A stretch of DNA of 64,000 bases. It comes from Pseudomonas citronellolis (GTDB lineage: Bacteria; Pseudomonadota; Gammaproteobacteria; Pseudomonadales; Pseudomonadaceae). Made by a program: the position numbers and the translations under genes. The stretch covers positions 1-64,000 of the forward strand of contig NZ_JARJLT010000004.1 in NCBI RefSeq assembly GCF_029335315.1. Direction: 5' to 3'. This document shows, piece after piece, positions 42,542 to 50,900 of this stretch. Positions within the stretch are counted from its first letter, which is position 1. The number at the start of each line of letters is the position of its first letter. The notes under the pieces are model-generated. The model saw only the letters and a list, made by a program, of their open reading frames with translations, did no database searches and was not told the DNA's origin.

Positions 42542-43077
42542 CCGCGGCTCTCGCAGGGCGCCGCCTGCTTCAGGTGCGGGACGAAGTTGCAGGGGCGATG
42601 ACGGGCGTCCAGCTGCTCGACGAGGATGCCGTCCCAGGCCGTACGGCAGGCGTTGGTGGAGCCCGGCAGGCAGCACACCAGCGTGCCGTTGGCCAGCCCG
42701 GCGAGGGCGCGCGATTGCACGGTGGAGGTGCCGATGTCGGCCACCGAGATCTGCCGGAACAGCTCGCCGAACCCGTCGACGACCTTGTCCAGCAGGCAGG
42801 TCACCGCTTCCGGGGTGCTGTCGCGGCCGGTGAAGCCGGTGCCGCCGGTGATCAGCACCACCTGTACGTCTTCCTCGGCGATCCAGGTGGCGACCTGGGC
42901 ACGGATGCGATACAGGTCGTCCTTGAGCAACACGCGCGCGGCGAGGTTGTGCCCGGCGGCGCTCAGGCGGTCGACGAACAGCTGGCCGGAGGTGTCGGTT
43001 TCCAGGGTGCGGGTATCGCTGACGGTGAGGACGGCGATGTTCAGCGGCACGAATGCCGGCGTGGCCAGATGGCTCAT
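42538..43077 (-). CDS. moaB: Molybdenum cofactor biosynthesis protein MoaB
   Basis: A 179-aa MoaB/Mog-type enzyme that adenylylates or binds molybdopterin. Signatures are IAVLTVSDTRTLETDTSG, VLITGGTGFTGRDSTPEAV and GTLVCCLPGSTNACRTAWDG. AAGGA precedes the start at 43077; the 81 residues possible upstream are non-conserved and overlap the mobA promoter. Coupled to moeA by a 4-bp overlap, divergent from mobA. Confidence 0.94.
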   Translation of the reverse strand: MSHLATPAFVPLNIAVLTVSDTRTLETDTSGQLFVDRLSAAGHNLAARVLLKDDLYRIRAQVATWIAEEDVQVVLITGGTGFTGRDSTPEAVTCLLDKVVDGFGELFRQISVADIGTSTVQSRALAGLANGTLVCCLPGSTNACRTAWDGILVEQLDARHRPCNFVPHLKQAAPCESRG

Positions 43078-43147
43078 GGACGGTGTCCTTGCTTGAGAGG
43101 CGGGGGATGCCGGTGTTATATCACAGGCCCAACCCGGAGACCCTGCC

Positions 43148-43732
43148 ATGCCCGACGCCCTGCCCCCCTGCTCCGTGCTGCTGCTCGCCGGTGGTCGCGG
43201 CCAACGCCTGGGCGGTCGCGACAAGGGCCTGGTGGAATGGCACGGGCGGCCCCTGATCGAGTACCTGTACGAACGCGTGCGCCCGCTCAGCGACGACCTG
43301 ATCCTCTCCTGCAACCGCAACGCCGAGCGCTACCGCGCCTACGCCGACCAGCTGGTGCACGACGACACCCCCGACTACCCCGGCCCCCTGGCCGGGATCC
43401 GCGCCGGCCTCGCCGCCGCCCGCCACCGCTGGCTGCTGGTGCTGCCGTGCGACGCCCCGCGCATCGACGACGCGCTGCTCGCCAGCCTGCGCCAGGCCGC
43501 CGCGCGGGAGCCGACGGTGCCGCACATGCTCCACGACGGCCGCCACTGGGAACCGCTGTTCTGCATCATCCCCCGCGACCTGGCGCCGCAGCTGGAAGCC
43601 GCCTGGGCACGCGGCGAGCGCAGCCCGCGCCAGGCCCTGCAACCCCTGGGCACGCGGCCGGTGCACTGCGCGGCGGACGATCCGCGCCTGGCCAACCTGA
43701 ATACCCCGGACCTGCTGGAACGGCCGTCGTAG
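43148..43732 (+). CDS. mobA: Molybdenum cofactor guanylyltransferase MobA
   Basis: A 194-aa cytosolic enzyme that attaches GMP to molybdopterin, forming the bis-MGD cofactor of DMSO-reductase-family enzymes. The nucleotidyltransferase signature [20 protein letters not shown] is at residues 11-30, with [10 protein letters not shown] and LPCDAPRID (metal-binding Asp) following. Divergent from moaB-moeA across 70 bp. Confidence 0.95.
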   Translation: MPDALPPCSVLLLAGGRGQRLGGRDKGLVEWHGRPLIEYLYERVRPLSDDLILSCNRNAERYRAYADQLVHDDTPDYPGPLAGIRAGLAAARHRWLLVLPCDAPRIDDALLASLRQAAAREPTVPHMLHDGRHWEPLFCIIPRDLAPQLEAAWARGERSPRQALQPLGTRPVHCAADDPRLANLNTPDLLERPS

Positions 43733-43839
43733 AGCGACTCCTCCGTTTTTTCGAGAAAATTCGTGGAACTTCGCTGGCAAGCTGCCGGTCCCTACTTGCG
43801 TATTCACTGGCTATATCACTTCGTACAGGAGATATACGA

Positions 43840-44061
43840 ATGATCAATCGGGCGCTTCCGGCATTCCTGCTGGTCCTGGGCTTCGGCGTACTCGCTGGCT
43901 GCTCCAGCCCCAGCGTCATCACCTTGAACGACGGCCGCGAGATCCAGTCCGTCGATACCCCAAAGTACGACGACGACACCGGCTTCTATGAATTCGAACA
44001 ACTGGACGGCAAACGTGTACGGGTGAACAAGGACCAGGTACGCACCGTCAAGGATCTCTGA
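43840..44061 (+). CDS. YgdI/YgdR-like small lipoprotein
   Basis: A 73-aa lipoprotein: a signal peptide ends in the lipobox LAGC (Cys20), followed by SSPSVITLNDGREIQSVDTPKYDDDTG, a small SH3-like fold typical of YgdI/YgdR proteins. Expected in the inner leaflet of the outer membrane. AGGAG lies 8 nt before the ATG. Own terminator downstream. Function unknown. Confidence 0.9.
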   Translation: MINRALPAFLLVLGFGVLAGCSSPSVITLNDGREIQSVDTPKYDDDTGFYEFEQLDGKRVRVNKDQVRTVKDL

Positions 44062-44083
44062 TCCTTCCTGCGCCCAGCGCCAG

Positions 44084-44126
44084 CGACGCCCCGCCGGACT
44101 CTGAGTCCCGCGGGGCGTCGTGGTTT
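44084..44126 (+). terminator. Terminator hairpin after the small lipoprotein gene
   Basis: An 11-bp stem (CGACGCCCCGC 44084-44094 with 44110-44120) extended by an inner GGACT/AGTCC stem, followed by GGTTTTCC. Strong hairpin 22 bp past the stop codon. Confidence 0.7.
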
Positions 44127-44169
44127 TCCGGGCAGGGAAAAATATTTTCAAAAATTTTTCGCTAACCCC

Positions 44170-44197
44170 TTGTGCATCAAAAGTTTTTCGGTAGAAT
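44170..44197 (+). promoter_or_regulatory. Candidate promoter of tRNA-Pro
   Basis: TTGTGC (44170-44175) and TAGAAT (44192-44197) with a 16-bp spacer, 13 bp before the tRNA, in an AT-rich stretch. Followed by a GC-rich discriminator GCGCGCC, as expected for stable RNA promoters. Confidence 0.55.
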
Positions 44198-44210
44198 GCG
44201 CGCCATCAAA

Positions 44211-44287
44211 CGGAGCGTAGCGCAGCTTGGTAGCGCGTCTCGTTCGGGACGAGAAGGTCGCTGGTTCGAATCCAGTCGCTCCGACCA
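44211..44287 (+). tRNA. tRNA-Pro, anticodon CGG
   Basis: A 77-nt cloverleaf: acceptor stem CGGAGCG/CGCTCCG, D arm GCGC...GCGC, anticodon stem TCTCG/CGAGA with loop TTCGGGA (anticodon CGG at 44245-44247), T arm with GGTTCGAATCC, and an encoded CCA end. Reads proline CCG, a frequent codon in this GC-rich genome. Has its own candidate promoter and terminator. Confidence 0.98.
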
Positions 44288-44294
44288 AATCCCG

Positions 44295-44323
44295 AAAAAC
44301 CCGCCTTAATCGGCGGGTTTTTT
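44295..44323 (+). terminator. Rho-independent terminator of tRNA-Pro
   Basis: The stem AACCCGCC/GGCGGGTT (44298-44305 with 44312-44319) is followed by a T run. It lies 8 bp after the encoded CCA end. Confidence 0.9.
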
Positions 44324-44351
44324 ATTGCCCGCGATTTTTCCCGGGCGCGAA

Positions 44352-44380
44352 AAAAAGCCCGCCCCCTCGGCGGGCTTTTT
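44352..44380 (-). terminator. Rho-independent terminator of the dehydrogenase gene (bidirectional form)
   Basis: A 12-bp perfect stem AAAAAGCCCGCC/GGCGGGCTTTTT (44352-44363 with 44369-44380). On the minus strand it lies 14 bp past the stop of the gene at 44394 and ends in a T run. Confidence 0.88.
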
Positions 44381-44393
44381 CATGGACGGCGGA

Positions 44394-45269
44394 TCAGGCC
44401 TGCCCGGAACGGCGCAGCGCCACCTGCGCCAGGGCCGACCAGTCGCATTCGCCATCGCCCTGGGCGACCGCTTCGAGCAGGTTGTCGCGCAGCACACTGG
44501 CGAACGGCAGCGGCACGTGACGGCTCTGCCCCGCCGCCAACGCCAGGTTCACGTCCTTGAGCCCGAGCACCAGGCGAAAGCCCGCCGGCTCGTAGCGCTG
44601 CTCGGCGATCAGCGCGCCGTAGTTGCGGTACACCGGCGCGTTGAACAAGGTGCTGCCCATGATCTCCAGTAGCTGCGCGGGCTCCACGCCGAAGCCCTTG
44701 GTCAGCGCCGAGGCCTCGCCCATGGCCTCGATGGCGCTGGCGATCATGAAGTTGCCGGCGATCTTCACCGCCGCCGCGCGCAGCGGGTCGTCGCCCAGCG
44801 GCCAGGTCTTCTGGCCCATGGCGTCGAGCAGCGGCTGCACTTCGGCGATGGCTTCGGCAGGGCCGGCGGCAAGGATGTTGAGCTTGCCCGCCTCGGCCAC
44901 TTCGGTGCGGCCGAATACCGGCGCGGCGATATACGTCAGGTCGCGGGCGCGATGGCGTTCGACCAGTTCGCCGACCAGCGCCACCGACAGGGTCGCCATG
45001 CCCAGGTGGATCAGCCCCGGACGGGCCGCGTCCAGCGCGCCGCTGTCGAGGATCACCGCGCGGGTCGCGGCGTCGTCGGCGAGCATGGAGATCACCACGT
45101 CGGCGTCGAACGCCGCCAGCGGGTCGGCCGCCGCCGCGCCACCGATGGCCAGCAATGGCTCCAGCGCCGCCGGCGAGCGGTTCCACAGGTGCACCTGATG
45201 TCCGGCGCGAATCAGGTTGGCGGCCATGCCGGCCCCCATGCCACCGAGGCCGAGGAATCCGATTTTCAT
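44394..45269 (-). CDS. NAD(P)-dependent beta-hydroxyacid dehydrogenase family oxidoreductase
   Basis: A 291-aa enzyme of the 3-hydroxyisobutyrate/glyoxylate-succinic-semialdehyde reductase family. The Rossmann motif MKIGFLGLGGMGAGMAANLI is at the N-terminus; the catalytic Lys lies in VKIAGNFMIASAIEAMGEA. Substrate is not readable from sequence (hydroxyacid or semialdehyde). GGAGA precedes the start at 45269; the longer frame upstream lacks conservation. It is 76 bp after the glutaredoxin-like gene and may belong to the same transcript as that gene and the TetR gene. Confidence 0.9.
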   Translation of the reverse strand: MKIGFLGLGGMGAGMAANLIRAGHQVHLWNRSPAALEPLLAIGGAAAADPLAAFDADVVISMLADDAATRAVILDSGALDAARPGLIHLGMATLSVALVGELVERHRARDLTYIAAPVFGRTEVAEAGKLNILAAGPAEAIAEVQPLLDAMGQKTWPLGDDPLRAAAVKIAGNFMIASAIEAMGEASALTKGFGVEPAQLLEIMGSTLFNAPVYRNYGALIAEQRYEPAGFRLVLGLKDVNLALAAGQSRHVPLPFASVLRDNLLEAVAQGDGECDWSALAQVALRRSGQA

Positions 45270-45345
45270 CTTGCAGTCTCCAACGCAAAGGGAAGGTCGA
45301 CTACAAGCCTGCCACAGCGCAGCGCGCTTGGCGTGCGGGAACGGC

Positions 45346-45585
45346 TCAGGCGCGCAGGAAGGCGGCGACCTGCTCGGCATCGAACGGCCAGTTCAGCTCC
45401 GCGCCGCTGTCGCAGCGGCGCAGCACCGGGATACTGAGGCCGTAGCGCTCCACCCATTCCTCACGGTCGGCGATATCGAGCAGCTCGACCAGCAGGCCGT
45501 GCTCGACGAAAGGCATCAGCACCGCCTCCGCCACCTCGCACAGGTGGCAGCCGAGGGTGCCGAACAGCTGGCATTCAGGACTCAT
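45346..45585 (-). CDS. Glutaredoxin-family thiol protein
   Basis: A 79-aa thioredoxin-fold protein with the redox motif GTLGCHLCEVAE (CxxC) near residue 14 and a cis-Pro region GLSIPVLRR. Likely reduces disulfides in the cytosol. GGAGGAG precedes the ATG at 45585. It begins 14 bp after the TetR-regulator stop, so both are probably co-transcribed. Confidence 0.88.
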   Translation of the reverse strand: MSPECQLFGTLGCHLCEVAEAVLMPFVEHGLLVELLDIADREEWVERYGLSIPVLRRCDSGAELNWPFDAEQVAAFLRA

Positions 45586-45599
45586 GCGCTCCTCCAGGA

Positions 45600-46169
45600 T
45601 CACAGGCCGGCCCCGCGCAGCAGGGTGTCGGCGGCCTCGCGGGCCTCCAGCGCCTGGTCGGCGGGCCCGTGCATGTGGGCCATGACCAGAACGCCTTCCA
45701 TCAAATATTGCAGCTGCCGGGCGAGCTTGCCCGCCTCCTTCGCCCCCAGGCGCTGCAGCTGGTCTTGCAGGAAGGCCTCGATGAAGCCCTTGTGCTGGGC
45801 GGCCTGGCGGTGGATCGGATGGTCGCGCTCGTGGAACTCGGCGGCGGCGTGGATGAACGCGCAGCCCTGGAAATCCTCCTCCTGCAGGTAGGCGTGCAGG
45901 CGGTCGAACAGCGCCAGCACCAGCTCCCGCGAGGCCGGCGGCAAGCCCTCGCCGAAGCGCCGCACGGTGCGCGCGTGACGCTCCTCCAGGGCGGCCATGA
46001 TCAGTTCGTCCTTGGACTTGAAATGCTTGTACAGGGTCATCTTCGCCACGCCCGACTCGGCGAGGATGCGATCGATGCCGGTGGCGTGGTAGCCCTCGCG
46101 GTAGAACAGCTCGAGGGCGGTGTTGAGCAACTGCTCGCGCTTGCTGGAAGCCTGCTTGGTGGACGACAT
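45600..46169 (-). CDS. TetR-family regulator of the GST/MBL cluster
   Basis: A 189-aa repressor: helix-turn-helix GIDRILAESGVAKMTLYKHF near residue 30 and a ligand domain with a Cys (FQGCAFIHAAAEFHERDHPI) that resembles TetR_C regulators responding to electrophiles. AGGAGG lies before the ATG at 46169. Divergent from a glutathione S-transferase gene, with a perfect palindrome between them (46265-46286), so it most likely represses both directions. Effector unknown. Confidence 0.9.
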   Translation of the reverse strand: MSSTKQASSKREQLLNTALELFYREGYHATGIDRILAESGVAKMTLYKHFKSKDELIMAALEERHARTVRRFGEGLPPASRELVLALFDRLHAYLQEEDFQGCAFIHAAAEFHERDHPIHRQAAQHKGFIEAFLQDQLQRLGAKEAGKLARQLQYLMEGVLVMAHMHGPADQALEAREAADTLLRGAGL

Positions 46170-46264
46170 GGGCACCTCCTGGGCCGCCATTATGCGCGAG
46201 CCTCGGGGCGGCTTGAACCGCCCCGCCGGTCGCACGGACATGACTGGATGCATTTCATCTTGAA

Positions 46265-46286
46265 ATAGACAGACTTGTCTGTCTAT
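46265..46286. promoter_or_regulatory. Perfect 22-bp palindrome, candidate operator of the TetR regulator
   Basis: Half-site ATAGACAGAC and its exact inverted copy are separated by TT. It lies 96 bp from the TetR start and 49 bp from the GST start, in the divergent promoter region. Confidence 0.8.
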
Positions 46287-46334
46287 CATCCATCGTAGCA
46301 GTTCCCACCAACAACGCCCAAAAGGAACACCGCC

Positions 46335-46931
46335 ATGCGCCTCCACGACGTCCCGCTCTCCGGCAATGCCTACAAGGTCCGCCTGTTCCTCGCCCTGATC
46401 GGCCGCCAGGCGCAGCTGACCCAGGTCGATCTGCGCAGCGGCGCGCACAAGCGCCCGGCGTTCCTCGCCATCAACCCGCGCGGCCAGGTGCCGGCACTGG
46501 AGGACGGCGAATACGGCCTGGGCGACTCCCAGGCGATCCTGGTCTACCTGGCGCGGCGCTACGCCGAGGAAGCCTGGTACCCGCTGGACGCCGAGACCCA
46601 GGGGCGCATCGCCCACTGGCTGAGCTTCGCCGCCAACGAGATCCAGCACGGCCCGGCCCAGGCGCGGGTGATCCAGCTGTTCAAGCGCCCCGGCGACCTG
46701 GCGAGCGCCCAGGCCAAGGGACGCCAGGCCCTGGAACTGCTCGACGGCGAACTCGCGCGGCACCCCTGGCTGGCGCGCACGGCGGCACCCAGCATCGCCG
46801 ACGTGGCGATCTATCCCTACGTGGCGATGGCCGGTGAAGGCGGCCTGGAACCAGGCGCCTACCCTCACCTGAACGCCTGGATGGGGCGTGTACGCGCCCT
46901 GCCCGGCTATCTCCCGCTGCCGACCCTGTAA
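46335..46931 (+). CDS. Glutathione S-transferase family protein
   Basis: A 198-aa cytosolic GST with an N-terminal thioredoxin-like domain (MRLHDVPLSGNAYKVRLFLAL, cis-Pro in GQVPALEDGEYGLGDSQAIL) and an all-helical C-terminal domain. It conjugates or reduces electrophiles with glutathione; the substrate is unknown. AAAGGA lies upstream. Expected to be derepressed through the divergent TetR gene. An MBL-fold gene follows after 16 bp. Confidence 0.9.
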   Translation: MRLHDVPLSGNAYKVRLFLALIGRQAQLTQVDLRSGAHKRPAFLAINPRGQVPALEDGEYGLGDSQAILVYLARRYAEEAWYPLDAETQGRIAHWLSFAANEIQHGPAQARVIQLFKRPGDLASAQAKGRQALELLDGELARHPWLARTAAPSIADVAIYPYVAMAGEGGLEPGAYPHLNAWMGRVRALPGYLPLPTL

Positions 46932-46947
46932 GAACGGACGACCGATC

Positions 46948-47817
46948 ATGCGCCCGAGCACACTGCTGCTGTCCCTGCTGCTGGCCGTCGCCAGCCTGTC
47001 CGCCCATGCCGACGGGCTGCGTTTCGCCCTGGTCCGCACCTCCGGGCTGACCACCCTCGACGCCCTGACCCTGGCCGACGGCAGCTGGACCGAGAAGGTC
47101 CGCGTCAACCACACGGCGCTGCTGGTCCAGCACCACGCCGCCACCCTGCTGTTCGATACCGGCCTCGGGCGCCAGGCCAAGGCGCAGTTCCGCCAGGACA
47201 TGCCCTGGTGGGACAAGCCGCTGTTCCGCTTCGGCGATGTGCTGCCGGTGGCCGACCAACTGGCCCCCAAGCACATCCACGTCGATCGCATCTACCTGTC
47301 CCACGCGCACTGGGACCACGCCTCGGGGCTGGTGGACTTCCCCGACGTGCCGGTCTGGGCGCCCTACGCGGAGATCGACTACGCGCACATCGGCACGCCA
47401 CCGGCGGTGTTCCCCAGCGAGTTCAGCGCGCAGACGCCCTGGCGGCCCTACGTCTTCGAGGCCAAGCCGTTCCTGGCCTTCGACGAGAGCCTCGACCTGT
47501 TCGGCGACGGCAGCCTGGTGCTGGTGCCGATGCCCGGCCACACGCCGGGCTCGGTGGGGTTGTTCGTGACCCTGGACGATGGCCGCCGGTTCTTCTTCAG
47601 CGGCGACACCAGCTGGCGCCTGGAAGGCTTCAGCGGGCCCCGGCAGAAGTTCTGGCTAAGCAGCCATCTGGTCGATCGCGACCGCGAGCAGACCCTGGCG
47701 CAGCTGGCGCGAGTCCACGAGATGCTCCTGGCGCACCCGGAAATCACCGTGGTGCCGGCCCACGACGCGCGGGTGCAGGAACGCCTCGGCTACTTCCCGG
47801 ATCACTGGGTGCAATAA
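46948..47817 (+). CDS. Exported metallo-beta-lactamase-fold hydrolase
   Basis: A 289-aa protein with a signal peptide (MRPSTLLLSLLLAVASLSAHA) and the MBL metal-binding motif YLSHAHWDHASGLVDF; further ligands are MPGHTPGSVGL and FSGDTSW. Likely a periplasmic lactonase or glyoxalase-like hydrolase. Co-transcribed with the GST, and thus part of a TetR-controlled detoxification unit. Substrate unknown; the ribosome site is weak. Confidence 0.87.
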   Translation: MRPSTLLLSLLLAVASLSAHADGLRFALVRTSGLTTLDALTLADGSWTEKVRVNHTALLVQHHAATLLFDTGLGRQAKAQFRQDMPWWDKPLFRFGDVLPVADQLAPKHIHVDRIYLSHAHWDHASGLVDFPDVPVWAPYAEIDYAHIGTPPAVFPSEFSAQTPWRPYVFEAKPFLAFDESLDLFGDGSLVLVPMPGHTPGSVGLFVTLDDGRRFFFSGDTSWRLEGFSGPRQKFWLSSHLVDRDREQTLAQLARVHEMLLAHPEITVVPAHDARVQERLGYFPDHWVQ

Positions 47818-47890
47818 AGGGGGAATGCATCCCGAGCCAAATCAGCGGGATATCTCCGGAAACAGCGACTAAGGTCTAAGAGTCGGAAAA

Positions 47891-47917
47891 AGCCTGCAAT
47901 GATTTAGTAGTCAGGCT
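47891..47917. promoter_or_regulatory. Inverted repeat upstream of the porin gene
   Basis: AGCCTG (47891-47896) and CAGGCT (47912-47917) flank an AT-rich spacer, 72 bp before the porin start. Could be an operator or a leader hairpin. Confidence 0.3.
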
Positions 47918-47988
47918 GTAACAGATCGACTTGCCGGCACGGACCCGGCATCACCGAACTGCCCAAAGCGCTCGAGGAGACAATAACA

Positions 47989-49278
47989 ATGAGCAAGACC
48001 CCGATCGCCCGTGCCGTGGCCATGGCCACGCTGGGTTCCAGCTGCATCATCCCCGCCCTGGCGCATGCCGACTTCATCTCGGACAGCAAAGCCACGGTCG
48101 AACTGCGCAACTTCTACTTCAACCGCGACTTCCGCAGCTCCACCCCGGCCCAGCAAAACAAGGCCGAAGAGTGGGCGCAGGGCTTCATCCTGCGCTACGA
48201 GTCTGGCTACACCGAAGGCACCATCGGCGTCGGCGTCGACGCCATCGGCATGCTCGGCCTGAAGCTGGACTCCAGCCCGGATCGCGTCGGCACCGGCCTG
48301 TTGCCCAAGCCGCCAGCCGGCAAATCCGCGCCCGACGACTACAGCAAACTGGGCATGACCGCCAAGCTGCGCTACGAGAAGAACGTGGTGAAGGTCGGCA
48401 CCCTGACCCCGAAACTGCCGGTCATCGTGCCCAACGACAGCCGCCTGCTGCCGCAGGTGTTCCTGGGTAGCGCGATCAACTCCACCCAGCTCGACGGCCT
48501 GACCTTCGACGCCGGCCGCCTGAACCAGACCAACCTGCGGGACAGCTCCGACTACCAGGAAATGGCCATCACCAGCGGAGGCAAGAAGAACATAACCTTC
48601 CGCAGCGGCACCACCACCAACGAGTTCAACTTCGCTGGCGGCACCTACAACTGGACCAAGAACTTCAGCACCGGCTACCACTACGGCCAGCTGGACGACT
48701 TCTACAAGCAGCACTACCTGACCCTGGGCTGGACCCTGCCGATCACCGACGGCCAGTCGCTGAAGTCCGACGTGCGCTGGGCCAAGTCAACCGACGACGG
48801 CACCAGCAACGTCGACAACAAGGCGCTCAACGCCATGTTCACCTACAACCTGGGCTTCCACGCGTTCGGCCTCGGCTACCAGAAGATGAGTGGCGACACC
48901 GGCTTCGCCTACATCAACGGCACCGACCCCTACCTGGTGAACTTCGTCCAGATCAACGACTTCGCCAACAAGGACGAGAAGTCCTGGCAGGCCCGCTACG
49001 ACTACAACTTCGCCGGCATCGGCATCCCCGGCCTGACCTTCATGACCCGCTACGTCAAGGGCGACAACATCGACCTGCTGACCCCCGGCGCCGGCGACGG
49101 CAAGGAATGGGAACGCGATACCGACATCGCCTACGTGTTCCAGGAAGGCGCGCTCAAGGGCCTTGGGGTGAAATGGCGTAACGCGACCACCCGCAGCGAC
49201 TTCAGCCAGAACACCGCCAACAGCAACTCGGCGGACGAGAACCGGCTGATCGTCAGCTACACCATGCCGCTCTGGTAA
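47989..49278 (+). CDS. opdQ: OprD-family outer-membrane porin (OpdQ-like)
   Basis: A 429-aa porin: signal peptide (cut after ALAHA), then FISDSKATVELRNFYFNRDFR, the classic N-terminus of the OprD family, alternating beta strands, and a C-terminal aromatic end (LIVSYTMPLW). OprD proteins import amino acids, peptides or organic acids. Position relative to tRNA-Pro, GST and the DUF883 gene matches opdQ of P. aeruginosa as I recall, a porin regulated by oxygen and nitrate. GAGGAG precedes the ATG. Substrate not deducible. Confidence 0.85.
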   Translation: MSKTPIARAVAMATLGSSCIIPALAHADFISDSKATVELRNFYFNRDFRSSTPAQQNKAEEWAQGFILRYESGYTEGTIGVGVDAIGMLGLKLDSSPDRVGTGLLPKPPAGKSAPDDYSKLGMTAKLRYEKNVVKVGTLTPKLPVIVPNDSRLLPQVFLGSAINSTQLDGLTFDAGRLNQTNLRDSSDYQEMAITSGGKKNITFRSGTTTNEFNFAGGTYNWTKNFSTGYHYGQLDDFYKQHYLTLGWTLPITDGQSLKSDVRWAKSTDDGTSNVDNKALNAMFTYNLGFHAFGLGYQKMSGDTGFAYINGTDPYLVNFVQINDFANKDEKSWQARYDYNFAGIGIPGLTFMTRYVKGDNIDLLTPGAGDGKEWERDTDIAYVFQEGALKGLGVKWRNATTRSDFSQNTANSNSADENRLIVSYTMPLW

Positions 49279-49328
49279 CACCGGCGGAGGGTGCGCAGAC
49301 GCCCTCCCCGACGCTGCACTCCTTTGGT

Positions 49329-49354
49329 AAGCCCCGCCTCGGCGGGGCTTTTTT
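49329..49354 (+). terminator. Rho-independent terminator of the porin gene
   Basis: AAGCCCCGCC and GGCGGGGCTT (49329-49338 with 49341-49350) form a hairpin followed by a T run; 50 bp past the porin stop codon. Confidence 0.9.
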
Positions 49355-49362
49355 ATGCCGGG

Positions 49363-50571
49363 TCAGTCGTGGCTGAGGGCGCCGATCTTGTGGATCGACA
49401 GGTCGGCGCCGTAGTACTCCTGCTCCTGACTCAGGCGAATGCCCACCGCCGCCTTGATGCCGCCGTAGACCAGCAGGCCGCCGACGAAGGCGACGGCCAC
49501 CCCGAGCGCGGTGCCCAGCGCCTGGCTGGCCAGGCTGACGCCGCCGATGCCGCCCAGCGCCTGCTGGCCGAAGATGCCGCAGGCGACGCCACCCCAGGCC
49601 CCGCAGAGGCCGTGCAGCGGCCACACGCCGAGGACGTCGTCGAGCTTCCAGCGGGTCTGCGCGGCGGTGAACACCCAGACGAACAGCGCGCCGGCCACCA
49701 GGCCCGTGGCCAGGGCGCCCACCGGGTGCATCAGGTCGGAGCCGGCGCACACCGCCACCAGCCCGGCCAGCGGGCCGTTGTGCAGGAAGCCGGGGTCGTT
49801 GCGCCCGACCAGCAACGAGGCCACGGTGCCGCCGACCATCGCCAGCAACGAGTTCACCGCCACCAGGCCGCTGGCGTGGTCGAGGGTCTGCGCGCTCATC
49901 ACGTTGAAGCCGAACCAGCCGACCACCAGAATCCACGAGCCCAGGGCCAGGAAAGGAATGTTCGACGGCGCGAAGGCCACCAGGCGGCCGTCGCGGTAGC
50001 GTCCGTTGCGCGGACCAAGCAGCATCACCGCGGCCAGCGCCAGCCAGCCGCCGAAGGCGTGCACCACCACGGAGCCGGCGAAATCGTGGAAGGGCTGGCC
50101 GAACTCCAATTTCAGCCACGCCTGCAGGCCGAAGTTGCCGTTCCACACCATGCCTTCGAAGAACGGATAGACGAAGGCCACGATCAGCACCGTGGCGCAC
50201 AGCTGCGGGGCGAACTTGGCGCGCTCGGCGATGCCGCCGGAAATGATCGCCGGAATGGCCGCGGCGAAAGTCAGCAGGAAGAAGAACTTGACCAGCGCAT
50301 AGCCGTGGTCGGCGCTGAGCTCGCTGGCCGGCTTGAGGAAGTCCACGCCGTAGGCGATCCAGTAGCCGACGAAGAAGTAGGCCAGGCTGGAAACGGCGAA
50401 GTCCGAGAGAATCTTCGACAACGCGTTGACCTGGTTCTTCAGGCGCACGGTGCCGACTTCGAGGAAGGCGAAGCCGGCGTGCATGGCCAGGACCATGACC
50501 GCGCCGATCAGAATGAACAGAGTGTTCGAGCCGTGGATCAGGGTTTCCACGGCGCTGTTGAGGTTTTCCAT
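49363..50571 (-). CDS. amtB: Ammonium transporter (Amt family)
   Basis: A 402-aa inner-membrane channel with about 11 membrane spans. The twin channel histidines lie in SVVVHAFGGWLALAA and GVWPLHGLCGAWGG, and the phenylalanine-gate regions are present. No signal peptide is evident at the start MENLNSAVETL. Unlike the usual arrangement no glnK precedes it. A candidate sigma-54 promoter lies about 260 bp upstream, in line with nitrogen control. The start codon has no clear ribosome site; an upstream start is possible but not supported. Confidence 0.88.
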   Translation of the reverse strand: MENLNSAVETLIHGSNTLFILIGAVMVLAMHAGFAFLEVGTVRLKNQVNALSKILSDFAVSSLAYFFVGYWIAYGVDFLKPASELSADHGYALVKFFFLLTFAAAIPAIISGGIAERAKFAPQLCATVLIVAFVYPFFEGMVWNGNFGLQAWLKLEFGQPFHDFAGSVVVHAFGGWLALAAVMLLGPRNGRYRDGRLVAFAPSNIPFLALGSWILVVGWFGFNVMSAQTLDHASGLVAVNSLLAMVGGTVASLLVGRNDPGFLHNGPLAGLVAVCAGSDLMHPVGALATGLVAGALFVWVFTAAQTRWKLDDVLGVWPLHGLCGAWGGVACGIFGQQALGGIGGVSLASQALGTALGVAVAFVGGLLVYGGIKAAVGIRLSQEQEYYGADLSIHKIGALSHD

Positions 50572-50829
50572 AAGTCAGGCAGCCCCGGATCAGATCGAAA
50601 AAGCACCAAAAAGACTCATCCCCGCCACTCGCCGCACCAGCTTGAAGCGGATGCGCACCGAAACAGCCCGAAGGCTCGCCCCGAAACACGGCATCCTGGC
50701 GCCGAGCAGTGGATGTGTTTTCTGGTTTTTCTCTTGTCTTTCAGATAGTTGATGATTTTTACGGTGGTCGTGGGACGTCCCTGAATGCCCCCGCTTGGGG
50801 CGTTCGCACCGGCTTGCGCACCATGGAGT

Positions 50830-50846
50830 TGCAAGCGGCATACCAG
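50830..50846 (-). promoter_or_regulatory. Candidate sigma-54 promoter of amtB
   Basis: On the minus strand CTGGTATGCCGCTTGCA has the invariant GG-N10-GC spacing and matches the -24/-12 consensus except two positions. It predicts a long leader of about 245 nt before amtB. Confidence 0.55.
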
Positions 50847-50864
50847 ACGCACGGCGGGCGAAGC

Positions 50865-50900
50865 GGCGCAGACTGGTCTTCACTGAACGAAGTCTGCGCC
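50865..50900. promoter_or_regulatory. 10-bp inverted repeat upstream of the sigma-54 promoter
   Basis: GGCGCAGACT (50865-50874) and AGTCTGCGCC (50891-50900), 16-bp spacer. It lies about 20-55 bp upstream of the -24 element; it does not match the NtrC consensus. Confidence 0.4.

Noticed and set aside
50811-50845. NtrC binding site near the amtB promoter
   Set aside because: GCGCACCATGGAG only partly resembles half of the NtrC consensus and lacks the second half.
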